Source of the DNA: Hibiscus mutabilis
Taxonomy: Eukaryota > Streptophyta > Magnoliopsida > Malvales > Malvaceae
Direction of reading: 5' to 3'
DNA: 64,000 nt
NCBI GenBank assembly: GCA_019671005.1
Contig: CM033732.1
Span: 8,278,886-8,342,885, forward strand
Under the pieces are notes generated by a model that worked only from the letters and a program-made list of their open reading frames with translations, did not search any database and was not told the origin of the DNA. Of the stretch, positions 45,481-58,569 are shown one piece after another. The position numbers and the translations under genes were made by a program. Numbering within the stretch: the stretch's first letter is position 1; each line of letters opens with the position of its first letter.

Positions 45481-46227
45481 AGATATTAAATATTTATAAT
45501 CAATTAACTATTCAAAGAATAGAATTACATCATTATATGTTATTTTATTTGTTCAACTAAGCAAACAACTATTGAGATTCATTATTTGGTAAGTGGCCAA
45601 GGATGCTCATGTTGCCACACTTTGTGTGATTTTGAATCCTAATATTTACCTTGAGAATGTAAATATCTCTAATTAATCAAAAAATAAATAAACAACTATT
45701 AATTACAAATTAATTTTACGGAACACTTGTATACATTCCGTTAATGCAATCAACTAACCAAATTAATTAATTTTACCCAACAATTTTATTCTCCGGTTGT
45801 TAAACAATAGTATCATTTAGACAAAACAAGCACAAAGGGGAATTGAGCCAACAGAATCCTCAAAATGAATCATTAGTCAAGCAAGCACGCTGCTTGTTTT
45901 TGGTCAAACATTTTCACATTTAGACAAAACAAATCAATGGCTTGTATTAGACAATATAATATGTAGCTCATATACATGTAAGAGGTTTTGAAATCAATAC
46001 CCATATTCACACTTTACTTGCTCCAACCTCTCTAATTAATTAACTTCGTAATCAGTTGTTTTCTATCATCTTCTTGATTTTCTAGTGCAGCCAAGGGGTG
46101 GCGGAATTGTATTATATATAACAACATTATTACTTTGCATAATACAAGAAAATCAAATTAATTAATTAGAGAATTTGTAGAGTAGGAATCTCTATTCATT
46201 GAATATTTACCTATAGATTAATATTGT
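45481..46227. other. AT-rich intergenic DNA
   Basis: No gene or repeat end recognised. Confidence 0.5.
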
Positions 46228-46430
46228 GATTACTGGGTCAAGTGATAAACAACTCGATACCTTTTCAAATAAGGTCTTGGTTTGAATGATTAAAAATAGC
46301 TCTACAAGACCAATAAAGGTTGGGTGCAAATGACTGGGTTCAACATTTTCGAAAGAGAGACCCACAAATCCCGAACATGGACTATAAACTGACATGTACT
46401 AAAACTAAAAGTAGCTCTAGAAGAGTTTTA
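46228..46430 (+). mobile_element. SINE-like tRNA-derived repeat
   Basis: A-box-like TGGGTCAAGTGATAAAC and B-box-like GGTCTTGGTTTGAATGATT lie at tRNA spacing, followed by a body with GGTTGGGTGCAAATG and GAGACCCACAAATC. It is diverged, without a clear tail or duplication. Confidence 0.4.
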
Positions 46431-46975
46431 TTTTCATTTAGAAGTCTATTCTACTCAATTATATATATAATCAGAACTCATATAACTATTCGCATTCAAA
46501 ACTTTAGACAACTAAGCAACTATATATAACATCTTTTATAAAAATTGATTTCTTTTACAATGGTTGATATGAACATTGATGTTCACATGATTCATACATC
46601 AATCAACAAAATGTAGAGAAATGTGGAATTTTAGGAAAAAGAAGAGTTGGGGGTCCACCATGAATGTGAACATTGAGTTTACTTAGAATGGGAAGTATTT
46701 GCCTTCACATTATAAAAGTGATGAAAACTTGTCTCGATAGTATATAGTAACAACTCAAATAATTGTGTACAAATTTATCAATTTCGTACTGAAATTTAAA
46801 TGCATATTTATAATGGCTTTTCATATGATCAACAGTGTCAATTCGAAATCAAAGTAATAATGTTATAAATAATACAAAACTATAACAACTTTTTTTTCTT
46901 TTCTTTAATTAATGTGGGCAATGACCATAAAATGCATTTAGCTACCCACTTTTTTTAATTATCTTTTCTTTTATA

Positions 46976-47180
46976 TAAATATGTTGTTCAATAAAATTAG
47001 TTTAGGGTTTAAAGTTTAGGGCTTTAGGTTGTAGGGTTTAGAATTTAAGGTTTAGGGTTAGAATTTAGGGGTTAGAATTTAGGATTTAGAATTTAGGGTT
47101 TAGGATTAGGGTTTTATATTTTAAATTTTATAAAAAGGCTGTGTAAAAATATTTTAAACGGACTGTGTATCAAAATAAAA
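46976..47180 (+). repeat. Degenerate telomere-like TTTAGGG tract
   Basis: About fifteen imperfect TTTAGGG-like units (47001-47120) are followed by TAAAAAGGCTGTGTAAAAA and CGGACTGTGTAT (47159-47170). The same 12-base ending follows the telomere-like tract near 56960, so the tract seems part of a dispersed element rather than a true telomere relic. Confidence 0.6.
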
Positions 47181-47829
47181 CCCTTAATCTAATACTTGTC
47201 TTCTTTATAAATTTCCCTCTCTTCTTTTAGGTTTTAACTTTCGTCTACAAAGATTGATTGTATGATGGGTCAAAGATAAATAATGATTAAATTGTGATAA
47301 AATCATTTTGTCAATATGCATCATTGTTATATGTACTTTTTATGTTTATGTTAATGTTAATTGTGTTCATCTTTTGCCCACAACAGGAGTGTTGCTTTTA
47401 CTTATCATTTTTTTAATTGTTTGGTTTAGTTTTCACAATTTTGTTGTATGATGGTATTTTATTTTTTAATGGCCTTTAATGATTTTATGAAAAACGGTCG
47501 ATTAACACGATTAGTTTACTCTAATTGTATACTCTTATAATTTTATTTTATCTACTCATTGTTCAATAAAACTGACCACTATTATTAGTTAAAAATATAT
47601 TTGTCTTCTATATATAATTAATATTTTAATAATCTAATCATTGTGTTTCATGTTTTATTTATTTTAGACTTTCAACATATAAATATATATTAACAAAGAA
47701 ACATTTTTGGATCTATATGATAGACATTCGATCTTTTAAAAGATTTACCTGCAATGACAAGTACAATTGTATTATATATTCATTTATTGGATTATTGAAA
47801 GGATTATTATCCTTTTTATTTTCACAAAT
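47181..47829. other. AT-rich intergenic DNA
   Basis: No gene or repeat recognised. Confidence 0.5.
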
Positions 47830-48110
47830 GCCTTAATTTTAGAGTTTAGAGTTTAGGAGTTTTAGTGTATTTGTTTAGAATTTAGGATTCATGGTTAGGA
47901 TTTTAAGTTTAAGGTTAGACTTTAAGGTTTAAGGTTTATAATAATATAGTTATGGATTTAGGTTTTAACCTATAAACCCTAAATTCTATCAACAGTCCAT
48001 AAATTCAAAACTACTACACTTAAACCCCTAAACCCTAAGCAAACTCCCTAAACCCTAAAATCAAAACGTTTGTGTAAACAAAATTTTCACAAGCACTTGT
48101 GTATGGAATA
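47830..48110. repeat. Inverted telomere-like tract
   Basis: The first half (47838-47950) carries TTTAGAG/TTTAGG units, the second (47966-48058) the complement type CCCTAAA. The whole could fold as a long imperfect hairpin, as MITEs do. Confidence 0.55.
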
Positions 48111-48557
48111 ATTACCCTTCTTAAAATATCAGTCATTCTAAAATTTATACAAGTGTATCAAATTTATTTAGGTATGCCACTATTGCTAGTGTAAGTACAT
48201 ACTTGTATACAAAAAGAAAGTTTGATTAACAATAAACACTCATCAGGATATTAAATACTATCTGAAGACAATATTTCCACAGTACTCAAAATAAATTCAT
48301 TAATTATATAGATTTCTATATTACCTAGACATTTTCACTACTAGACTTCAATTTAAAATTTAAGACGCGTTGAATACAGAGAAATCTGGCTGAGATGTAA
48401 ACAAAAAGAGAGATGAAAACTAAAAGGAACACTAAACCGCTCCCTTTTATATTACTAACAGAAGAATATATATATGGTAAAGACAAAAGGCAAAGACAAG
48501 TTGTAAATTGTAATAACATGTATTAATTGATTTCTTAGCTCTCAAAAGTTGGGATTA

Positions 48558-51500
48558 TTAGCCAGATGAGGAGGGTGAATCAAGCCTGGTAAGAACTTCT
48601 GGTATTCCAACAGTATCCCTCGTTATCTGCATGAACCAACATAAGCATTCAAAATTTACACTACCAAGATATGTGAATCAAGACTTTGTCGCTTTAGGAG
48701 TCCACATCAGCATTTTAAGCAGTTTTTCGTCACCGTTGTTATAAAATTTACTTGCACCAATATCAAACTTAGACGGATTAAACTACTCACTTCTAGAGAG
48801 CAGGGACTAAATCACACTTTTTACCATACTACGTGGACTGCCTTTAACCACAGATATGGCATTTTACTATAATCAGCATACTTATCACATGTCCAACGGA
48901 TTAAGAGACCTATTGCCATTTGCCAAGAGTTAAACACTACAAGATCTTTACCAAAAGGAGCCCGAATCAGTTCAGAACCGAATAAAGATAACGAGGCAAA
49001 AGTCATAACAACATAGGATGGCAACTGGCAACACTAAAATGCAAAAGGCTAATATTCACCTACTTTATTTTCGATACAACAAAAGAAGTCCATTTTCATT
49101 AGTTCCTCAAAATAAAATAAATAAAAGATATAAAATTCCACTTTTACCAGAAAGGATGAAATGATCATTTCAAACCTTTTGGTCAGTGCATCAATTGATA
49201 ATTATATCTATGTGGTGAACTCATTACTTCTTATGCTACTGTCATTACAATGAATTACCTAGAAAACAACAATACAACATGAAATTGTAAAGATAATTTC
49301 AAACTTAAAATAAACAGAGATCGAAAGTACAGATATAAACTTACAAGGATTTCTTCATCAAGATAAGAAATCATGAACAGTCTCTGGAATGTCCCACCTG
49401 AAACTCAAAGAAATTCAGCTGAAACGTGAAAGAATCGAATATCAAACAGAAAAGCTATATGGTTTATCCTTAATCCTGAACTTTTGCTTCCTTCAATGGT
49501 AGCATGTTACCCTTAACACCACTAGTCATAAAATATATGGAAACTGGCAAAATTGCTTTCCAAAGTCAAGAGTGATGACTAACTGTAATAGCATCCTTTC
49601 ATGCAACTGATTCTTAACCATCAATTTAGTCGATGATTCAGTGCAAATGCATTGTTCTTCTACATTGATCTCATGGGAAGAGAAGAGAAAACAAAATAAG
49701 AGAGATGTTAACTTATGAAACCAGTTTTCTTTTATATTTTTTCAGTTAGCTGATACTGTTTTCCACTACATGGAAGTAATTCACCAATTGGATTCCATTG
49801 CTTGAAAATCAACAATAAACCATCAACCATGTATAAATTATCAGCATAACTTGTATGCTGTCGCAGAAACAGAGCCAAACTAAATAGCCTCGTTAAACTT
49901 TTACAAAGAAGTAGGTTATACGCATCTATTAACCCACCTCTAATAAGAATGGCACTAGGCTGTAGTATAGATGGATGTCATCATTTTTTAAATACGGATT
50001 CTTATTGATCTCAAAAGAAAGAATCACATACAATATAGCAACCTCTAAAAGGATTTCCAAATAATTAACCATTTTCTCTTCAAAAATAAATAAATAAATA
50101 ATAAAAAGTCCACAATGAATCATAATGATAACAACTCCACTGATACCTTCAAACATATAATAGCCATGGGCTACAATGATCAAATATAAAAACATAAGCA
50201 TATTTCAGCTTGGTCTTATGCAAAATGTACATTAAGGGTCTATATTACTCACAGCTATATCATTTTAAGGAACACTTGGATAACATTGAAATACTTACTC
50301 AAAGGAACTCTCAGTCCACTTGCCACTGCATCCTTAACTGGAATTGGAAGTTGCTGGAAGGTAGTCAGAGACTGACTATATGCACCCTTTAACTGTTCCG
50401 GTATTGTTTCTTCAACAACAGAGGGTGATTCCAGTATCCCCTCGACATATTGTTCTTTCATTCGTAATGGTCCCTCAATAGATACATTGGTCAAAAGAGC
50501 AAATTTGTTTTCTATCTGCATTCCAAAGGAGATAACCTTAAACCGCTTGAAAAATTCTGTAATAAGGACAGCTTTTCCAAAGGTTTCTTTTATTTTTATG
50601 GTGTGTGTGTAGGGGGAGGGGGTCTTCTGATCAACTCTAGCCCTTCAGAGAAGTTGACAAATCAATGCAAGCACCACTCTCAACTGAAAACTCAAACCGC
50701 ACTTTAGAAAGAGGAAGCTGAAATGCTAAATTAGAAAGAAAAAAAAAGTTTCAAATTTTTGCATGATGTCCAGACTCCAGGGAGGGTAATGAAACAATCT
50801 TACCGCTGTAACAAGGCTGACATGATCACACGCAAAAAGAAGAAATAAAGAAAAAAAAAAGACGCAGGGAATGGTTCTAAATTCCTCCCCCAGTTATTAA
50901 ATTTGACGGTAACAGGAATGAAAGAGAAAAACTTTTAAAGAGTAATCGTTGGTAGACATTATCATTCCAGTATCCATTAATTTAGAGGCGCCAATAATTA
51001 TGGTGCCAAATCTCACACAAATGGAAGCCCATCCCAACTTTCTAAACAGGAACATTTCAACCATATATAATGACTTTTGAGTGAGAACAATTGTTACTGG
51101 CGGACAAGTTCAAGCAAAACAGGTTAATGCCAGTACATTTAACTGGAAGGAAAAAAAGTGCAATCTCAATCTATTCATCCTATTAATCCAATAATGGCAT
51201 GAAGCTTTAAGGTGTTCATCCATCCGGTTAAAACTAGGGGCAACATCCTTCAGTTGGAAAATATGACAAAGTAAATATTACCCACTTCCATAATAGTCAA
51301 GGAGTGATAAAATATTAATATAGCAAAACTGTCCAGGATATTTCATAGCTTTTCCATGTGGATTTATAATCAGTTTGAAGCAAATAGTGGTCAACACCGT
51401 TTACATTGCACAATAGCAAATTTTCAAGTTCTATCAAGAACTGATTTGCACTAGTTCTTGATAGAAAATTTTAATAGAACCAATTTAAAGTAATTTAATT

Positions 51501-54500
51501 TACTTCAGATCCAACTTATATAAGCAAGCAGGAAAATAGACTACGGATTATAAAAGAAAGGAAGATGATAGCTGAATATCAATACAAAGTTCAAGGCAAA
51601 GCATTTCATATGGATATTGATGCTTTACGGCATGCAGCATTCATTGGTGTAGGTGAGCATCATGCTGAGTAAATATTTACCGAGTTAAGCAGTTTCAAGT
51701 GTGCTGTAACCTTTGCCTTTCCATCCTTAAGATGCAAGTCCATTTTTGACAATTTTGCCAATGTCGATGGGAATCTTCTGCAAAGTACAGAGTTACCATG
51801 AAGATCAACTACCAGACATTCAGAAAAATTAGAGATAATCAACTTTCTAATCACTCACTCAAATATGATTCTAGCAGCAGAAAATGCAGGGCTTCTAGAT
51901 CCAAACCATTCAAAGTTCCAACGACCTTCCAAAAAGGGAGACCTGGAGTGTTATAAACAAATAAAAGTCTTGCGTGAATGATGAACGTGCAAAATTTGTT
52001 CTTTGACTAAGCACCTACGTTGTCGGTCTTGGTGTCGGATTGAGCCTCTCAAGACCAGTTATCCTCTCATTCACTTCAATTCGTAGCAAATCTGATGTTT
52101 TTCCGGTGACTAAAGCCTCAAAACCCCCAGCATCCTTAAACTGAAAGAACATTTAACAAAGTAAAGATGATAGGGCAAGCTTGAGGTGCATACAAATACA
52201 TGTATACTTGATGGAAAAAAATCAATGGACAAGTTAGAATATTCAATTTGTGACACAAATTCATTCTTTCATTTGTTAGACATCAAGAAATTGATAAAAA
52301 TAGTCACATAAGCAACAAGTTTTGGTGTAAGCCTGCAAGCCAGATAAGCTTGTAGTTATATTTAGCTTGTCAATTTCATGTATTTTTCATTATTTTTTAA
52401 TTAATATAATTGGGGTATTGCTTTATCAATAAGTCATATTATAACTGTTATTAGTAACTTGTGTAAATGAAACCGACAAAATGGATTTGCAAAAGAATTG
52501 TAATAAGTTATAAATATTGGATCCTTAAGCAACATATTGTGTTTCTAAACACGTTTCTAGTCATTGTGTTTTTAAACAAGTGTTGGTGGTGTAAGCATGC
52601 AATCCGGATAAGCTTCTAGTTATATTTAACTTGTCAATTTCATGTATTTTTCATTATTGTTTAATTAATATAATTGAGGTATTTCTTTATCAATAAGTCA
52701 TATTATAAATGTTCTTAGTAACTTATGCAAATGAAACCAACAAAATGGCTTTCCAAAAGAATTGTAATAAGTTGTAAATATTGGATCCTTAAGAAACAAA
52801 TTGTGGTTTTTAAACATGTTTCTAGTAATTGTATAATCAAAATAATGATTAGCAATGCACAAAGGCTTGCATATGTAAAGTCTCCATGATATGACTAATC
52901 TTATAAGCTGAAGAATAAAAACAACTGTGAAAAGGAAATTTGATAGTTAAACAAAATCACTAAACATGATTGAGAGTTCCATTTGATATCTCACTCAAGT
53001 TTCACTGGAAATACTCTCATTTGCCAATAATATAAAGGCTTAAATGAAAGATCAAAGTAAAGGCCTGCAATTAACCTAGCCATATTTAAGCATGATTAAC
53101 CACACACTTCCAAACCTGGGAAGTGCGGATTTTGAAACCAAAGCTGCTAGCATACCTGTTGACTAAGCACAATCCATGCTTTTTTGAAGATTTCTAGGTC
53201 TCCAATGTACATCAACATTAGAGGTTGGATACCCGTTCGAGTTTGAATGAAATAAGTGGGTTTGGCGTGCAAAACGAACTTGATAGGGGTATAATCTAAT
53301 ATTCTTTTCTGTTGGTCTTAACTATGATAGATCGAAAAATGGCATGCAAGTAGATCCTAGGATGTGCGTTCATGTTGATTCCACTGCATTGTTTTTATCT
53401 TGTTTAAATTCAAATTTATATTTAATATTATTATATGTATTTTGAGGTTCAAAAACAAGTGGCACCCCTTATGGCAAGTATAAAAAGTGAAAAATAAGAT
53501 AATCACACTTAGGAATGAAACAACTGGGTTTGGTGTGCAAAACTAACTTGATAAGGGTATAGTCTAATATTCTTTTTGTTGTTCTTAACTATGATAGATC
53601 GAAAAATGCCATGCAAGTAGACCCTAGGATGTGCATTCATATTGATTTCACTGCACTGTTTTTTATCTTGTTTAAATTCAAAATTATATTTAATATTATT
53701 ATATGTATTATGAGGTTCAAAAATAAGTAGCACCCCTTACGAAGAGTATAAAAAGTGAAAAATAGGATAATCGCACTCATGATCTATGACCTTTATGCAA
53801 TTCTATCATCCTATTTTTAACATAATTCTTGAAGACATTTCATAAGGATTTCGCATTATCATTGATTTGTTGCTATTGGAAAAGGGTGAAAATTTTCATA
53901 TAAATGAGCATTGATGTGGCAGCAGCATAAGAACAGTGCCAGCCACATTTTTTTCTTGACTCCTCCATTTCTTTTTCTTCTCTTGCACTATTCTTCATTT
54001 TTCTCTTTCTTTGCACTTTCACAAATTCAGACCCCTCTACTTCTCTTTATCCAAGCATACCCGTCATTAGCATCAACCTATTGACTTAGGTGCTTCACTG
54101 CTAGCACAACTGCAGCAGGTTTACTTTGTTTTCCCTCTTTATTAAGAATATGCGACTAGGATAGTGTCACAAGGTGATTGATAGGGAAGTCGAGATCAAT
54201 TTGTCTTCCCTTTATTTTGATTTCTAGAACGACCTATTTTGATTGACAAATAAGACTACCAAAGGAGCCTAAAACCCTATGACTCGTTAGAGAGAGACCC
54301 ACATCTCATATCTAATCCAACAAGGAAGTCATTTTAAACTAAATAAATTCCTATAAGAAAACAACATTTAATCTAAGACTAAGAGTCCTACCTCATACCA
54401 AAAGCAACTTCTAAAGTTATTGCAGTGTCCACAACAATGCTCCCCTCCTAGAGAAAGAGCTTGAAGTCGAGATAACTTGAAGATAAATCAGCCCGTTTCA

Positions 54501-55324
54501 GTTTATGGTTTCGCATCATTTTAAGAGCTATTTTCAGCCAAAAGAGCTTACTGCATTGATGTCTAACCGTATACTAGTCATCAAAATTATAACATAGGCC
54601 CTTCTCTCTACCATTTCTGCCCTTTGAAGCTGAAATGTGATAAATAAAAAAGAAACTACATAGAAAAGGTTGATGATAGTTAATATTCCCTCCGTGAATA
54701 ACTTCAAAAAAATACTCCTGGTTCAAGCTCTCCCTTCTGGTAACCATTATAGCCATTCAACTAAGGTTTAGGTACTAAACCATATAATTATGCTAATCAC
54801 ATGAAAGCCCTGATTAACATTTTTACAGCTCCTGAAAATAGGTTACCAACTGTTTGGCACGTAGCAAGAAAAGGCAAATCCCAGCAGAATTTTAAGCACC
54901 TAAAGTGAGAAAGCTTTGACTCACTCCGAAAGTGACAAACTGATGATAAGGCAATTACTCTAAAATTTGCTTCTTCCTATCAATATTCGGCCTGAAACTG
55001 AAAATAGGTCCGCAAAGTTTTCGCATTAAAGAATACAAAAAGAGAGAGAGAGGGAGAGGAGAAACTCACTGCAAGAAGCAGAGATTCCTTAGCTGATAGT
55101 CGTTCCATCTCTTTAGCATAAATAGCCGAAGCTCCTCCCGGGACAGTTTGCTGGACCATAGCTATTGAGGCCATTTTACGACGGTTTCTCCGGTGCCGGG
55201 AGCTCCTCCGGTCACACTCCGGCAGTCTAACAAAAGAAACTCCAGTCAAAGACGAAGAAGACGAGTAAGAAAAGCTCGGGCGAATTGCTGAAATCGTAGG
55301 AACCGATCCTTGCAGAGAAGCCAT
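48558..55324 (-). CDS. Plastid-lipid-associated protein (fibrillin family), seven exons, 298 aa
   Basis: Coding exons on the minus strand: 55324-55070, 52140-52019, 51942-51859, 51777-51681, 50515-50299, 49397-49345 and 48626-48558. All have GT/AG borders and phases that join without a stop (897 bases). The N-terminus is Ser-rich with Arg (residues 1-50), a plastid transit peptide. A second Met at about residue 51 could start a form without it. Then come FKDAGGFEALVTGKTSDLLR, ITGLERLNPTPRPTT, FLEGRWNFEWFG, LKDGKAKVTAHLKLLNS, EGPLRMKEQYVEGILE and YLDEEILITRDTVG, the conserved blocks of PAP/fibrillin proteins. The family binds lipids with a lipocalin-like fold in plastoglobules and thylakoids. 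Order, length and blocks best fit the PAP13/FBN7 type from memory. The gene appears intact, with a 2.9-kb first intron. Confidence 0.9.
52322..52824. repeat. Direct tandem duplication of about 265 bp in intron 1
   Basis: TGGTGTAAGCCTGCAAGC (52322) and TGGTGTAAGCATGCAATC (52587) start two colinear copies that stay similar through GGATCCTTAAG and the GTTTCTAGT near the end. The offset is 265 bases. No coding or terminal-repeat features are visible inside. Confidence 0.8.
53246..53776. repeat. Direct tandem duplication of about 268 bp in intron 1
   Basis: The copies start at 53246 (AATGAAATAAGTGGGTTTGG) and 53514 (AATGAAACAACTGGGTTTGG) and match through GATAGATCGAAAAATG and AAGTGAAAAATA near their ends. 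It is unrelated in sequence to the duplication at 52322. Confidence 0.8.
55070..55324 (-). CDS. Fibrillin exon 1 with transit peptide
   Basis: Starts ATG at 55324 (MASLQGSVPTISAI). It ends after AKESLLLA at a strong donor GCA|GTGAGT. It is an 85-codon exon ending in phase 0. An open frame runs on into the intron to 54980, but the conserved continuation FKDAGG in exon 2 shows the splice. Confidence 0.88.
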
Positions 55325-55980
55325 TGATGATATCGAAATTATTTCTTAGGTTTTTTTCTTCTTTTTTATTAGTATTTATCGTGAAAAGAGATTTTATCAT
55401 TTTTTTTTATGTCAAAAAGTTGTTCCCCTGGTGGACTGGTGAGTGATGAATTGACCGTTGGAAAATATATACAAATAATAACTCTTTATTTATAAGCACC
55501 GACTAACCTCAAAATCATTTTTGGTTTAAGTGTAATTAGTTGGCTGATAGTAGATTAGGATTAGAATTAGGATAAGAAATAAAATATTTTTTATGGGAAA
55601 TCTCCTAATCCAAAATAACAAAAAAAAATCTCCTAATCCAATAATTGCAATATTAGAAACGAACAGATCAGGGTTAAAAATGTTGAACAACTATTTTGAA
55701 AAAAATTCAATTATCAATATTTAAATTGATAATATATATATATATATTTGACAAATTTTAATTTTAATTTTAATCCTACATAGAGAGGGAGAGAAATGAG
55801 AGACTCTAGGGGAAGGAAAATAATTGCTCATAGTGGGTCTAAAACTCATAGCATAAGAGAATGTAAGAGAACAAAGATAAGTAGCTTGCCCAATTGTGCT
55901 TGCTCAAATTAATAAAATATATTGAGTGTTTTTTTTACCGACATTTATCATTATTGTATTGGCATACCTCTTAACTCTAA
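55325..55980 (-). promoter_or_regulatory. Upstream region of the fibrillin gene
   Basis: This should hold the promoter. The sequence is AT-rich, with CT/TC-rich leader runs directly before the ATG (complement of 55325-55370) and no single convincing TATA box. A (TA)n run lies at 55731-55745. A MULE-type MITE bounds it at 55981. Confidence 0.4.
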
Positions 55981-56494
55981 GGGAAAACTACATATTTAGC
56001 ATCTAGTTATGTTCACATTACTGTTTTGGTATCTCAATTATTATTTTTGACAAAATGGTACCTAACGTTATATTTTTGTTCTGTTTTGGTATCCTGGCCG
56101 TTAAAAACTAACGAAGATGATGACGTGACTTGGTATAATCACAGTTTTAGTCCAAAATATTTATATATATGATCAATTTAGTCCAAAATCTATCAATTTA
56201 AAACACCATCTTAATTTTGGGGGTAAAATTGCAAATTATGTTCGACTGGAAGAAGAAGAAAATGAGAAATTTACAGTTTAAATTGATAGAACTTTAGACT
56301 GAATTGATAGATTGTATAAGTTTTTGGACTAAAATTGTTATTAACTCAAGCCACGTCACTATTTCCGTTAGTTTTTAAAGGTCGGGTACCAAAACAAGAA
56401 AAATGTAACATTAGGTACCATTTTATCAAAAATAATAATTGGGTACCAAAATAGTAACGCGAGCATAGTTAAGGTACTAAATATGTATTTTCCC
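55981..56494. mobile_element. MULE-type MITE, 514 bp
   Basis: Terminal inverted repeats of over 120 bases start GGGAAAACTACATATTTAG and end with the complement CTAAATATGTATTTTCCC. Both contain the GTTTTGGTA and ATGGTACCTAA phrases and an inner TTAAAAACTAACG. Flanks TAACTCTAA (55972-55980) and TAACTTTAT (56495-56503) agree in 7 of 9 bases, the Mutator size. It has no coding capacity and is distinct in sequence from the MITE at 43656. Confidence 0.75.
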
Positions 56495-56503
56495 TAACTT
56501 TAT

Positions 56504-56985
56504 TGACGTAGACAAATTGTGAATAAAATATAATTAGAAGCTTGTTTTTTAAGTTGAAGGATCTGATTAATTTTTTTAAAAAGTTCGGCAACAAAAAATA
56601 AAATATTGAAAATATTTAAATATGTAAAAAAGTGTATTAAATAAATTGAAAGTATTTAGATAAAAATGATTAATTATTTTTAAATTATTAAAATTGTATA
56701 AAAATTAAAAAATATTAAAACTGATAATTTTAAAAATACTTAAAATATTCAAGAAAATATGAAAATATTAAAAATTGTAAAAATAATAATTTAAAAAATA
56801 GAACTTCTTTACCAGACAAAATTTCAATGGAAATTTTAACCCCTAAACCTTAAACTCTAATCCTAAACCTTAAATTCTAAACCCTACGATCTAAACCCTT
56901 CAACTTTAAACCTTAAACTAAACCCCTAAATTTAAAAAGTACGTGTAAATTTTAATTTACACGGACTGTGTATTAAATTTTTTCT
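56504..56985. repeat. AT-rich DNA with telomere-like CCTAAAC tract and shared ending
   Basis: 56840-56935 has imperfect CCCTAAA units. The bases after it, GTAAATTTTAATTTACACGG, form a small inverted repeat and end CGGACTGTGTAT (56962-56973), identical to the string at 47159. Confidence 0.55.
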
Positions 56986-57189
56986 CTATTTTAATGGGTT
57001 TTTTTTTTGCGGTTTTAAAACGATGGGGTAATGACTATAATAAATTAGTGTTAAAAAGTCTTAATTTAGACCATAATTTTTTTTTCAAAAGCACTCGATA
57101 TAACAAGACGACACTGGTGTGTTTTTCTAGTTTGAGTACCCAATTAAGTGGAAACAGAAGGTACAAAATTGATCTTTTCTAAATAGTTT

Positions 57190-57743
57190 GATAATGTTTT
57201 TAACTCTTAAGGCATTTCCTTTTAAAATAAAGTAAAATACAACAATTGCCACTGTTATTTTGCTCACCAAATTTTAAAAAGTAATGTTTTGATCACTTAT
57301 GTTATAGTTTTATAACATTTTGATCATCGGGACGTTAAATGTTGGTACTTTGATGACGTAGCATGTTAGTGAAGGGGTTAACTTTTAATTTAACTACTAA
57401 ACTTTAGATAAGCAACTAATTTAACCCCTAATGTTTAAAAAATATTAATTTGACCATTGAATTTTAGATCGAATGTCAATTTAACGTTGAATTTGACCAA
57501 ATCCCCTTGTCATCAACCGCTGCTCACCACTATAGTGGGTCAGCGCCGTCCACAGTCACCAACGACCGTTAGATCCCAATTTTCTCCTCATAAATGTGAA
57601 TTTGATATTCGTTTTTATCGAAAATTCCCCGACCTTTACAAATTTGATGTAAAATATTTCTTTATTCATATGCATTGATTTCTCATATTATTTTCTATAT
57701 TAGTTTACTGTTTTAGAATCTAATATTAATAAATTGATATAAA
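57190..57743. other. Intergenic DNA with a MITE-like half
   Basis: 57290-57490 has phrases such as TTTGATCATCGGGACG and AACTACTAAACTTTAG, resembling the ends of MULE-type MITEs in this window, but no second inverted end was found. 57510-57570 is GC-richer. No gene seen. Confidence 0.4.
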
Positions 57744-58565
57744 GTTTTTTTTAATAGAAACTGCTAGTCTTATTAAAAAGAAAAAATATTCAAAATTACA
57801 ATAAGGGTTTACAACTATAATCGTAAACTAAATACGTAATTTGGATATTTTCCAATAAACATAAAAAACTAGCCACTTATATCATACAAGACCATACATG
57901 GAAAATGTTTAAAACACAACCAAAAGACTCGAACAAAATATAAATATGAACAAATCTAACTGTATCGGTATACGAACCAAAAAGGGGATTAAACTATTAA
58001 AAGGCCACAGAAAATTGCAAATAAGAGACGAGCGTCGTAAGAAACTATCCACGAGCGCAAACCTAGTATTCAAATTTAATCCGAAAGTCAGAGCAGGGAA
58101 GGTCAACATGATTACAAATAAAGTGCCATATTGATCAGTCGTGGCGTTGTCAAATCCAACCCTGAAAAAATATAAAATAAAAGAACGGCAAAACAACCGA
58201 GAAAGAAGACGAAAAATGTACCAAAAGACAGAGATAAACGTGCCATAATTGCAGAGATACATGTGCCACAAAGAAAGAGTTATTCTTATTAAATATGAAG
58301 ATAAAGAGAAATAGATCCGGTAACAACTAGCATCAAAGCCGGTGTTGCCGCCGGCTAAACAAAACTAAATAAAAAAAGTTAGGCTCAATACTTCTACAGA
58401 GAATAAGGTTGCGACGCTTTCGAAATCGATCTAAAGTTATATATATTCTTTAGAGTGTATATATATATATATTCATCCTTTTGGATGGGTTAACCAAGAA
58501 ATTAGCCAACTATGCGACAAATTGGAGAGTGTATCTGCATTGACCTTGGGGCCCTTTGGATCCCA
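57744..58565 (-). mobile_element. 5'-truncated LINE: ORF2 end and long 3' UTR
   Basis: On the minus strand 58561-58480 encodes PKGPKVNADTLSNLSHSWLI, with the N-A-D-x-L-x-N-L pattern of the ORF2 RNase H end of plant LINEs, followed by WLTHPKG and a stop. The rest is non-coding until TAATAAGACTAGCAGTTTCT and an A run (T run 57746-57753 on the plus strand). The 3' UTR would be some 700 bases, long for a LINE, so part may belong to another repeat. Confidence 0.5.
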
Positions 58566-58569
58566 GCAT

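Noticed and set aside
1140..46430. Functional tRNA genes
   Set aside because: A- and B-box-like strings occur only in SINE-like repeats. None can be folded into a full tRNA cloverleaf by eye.
46976..47150. True interstitial telomere
   Set aside because: Units are too irregular and short, and the shared ending at two loci points to a dispersed element.
54980..55069. Extension of fibrillin exon 1 to 54980 as a 114-aa protein
   Set aside because: A strong GTGAGT donor follows AKESLLLA, and the conserved FKDAGG continuation is found in exon 2 in the right phase.
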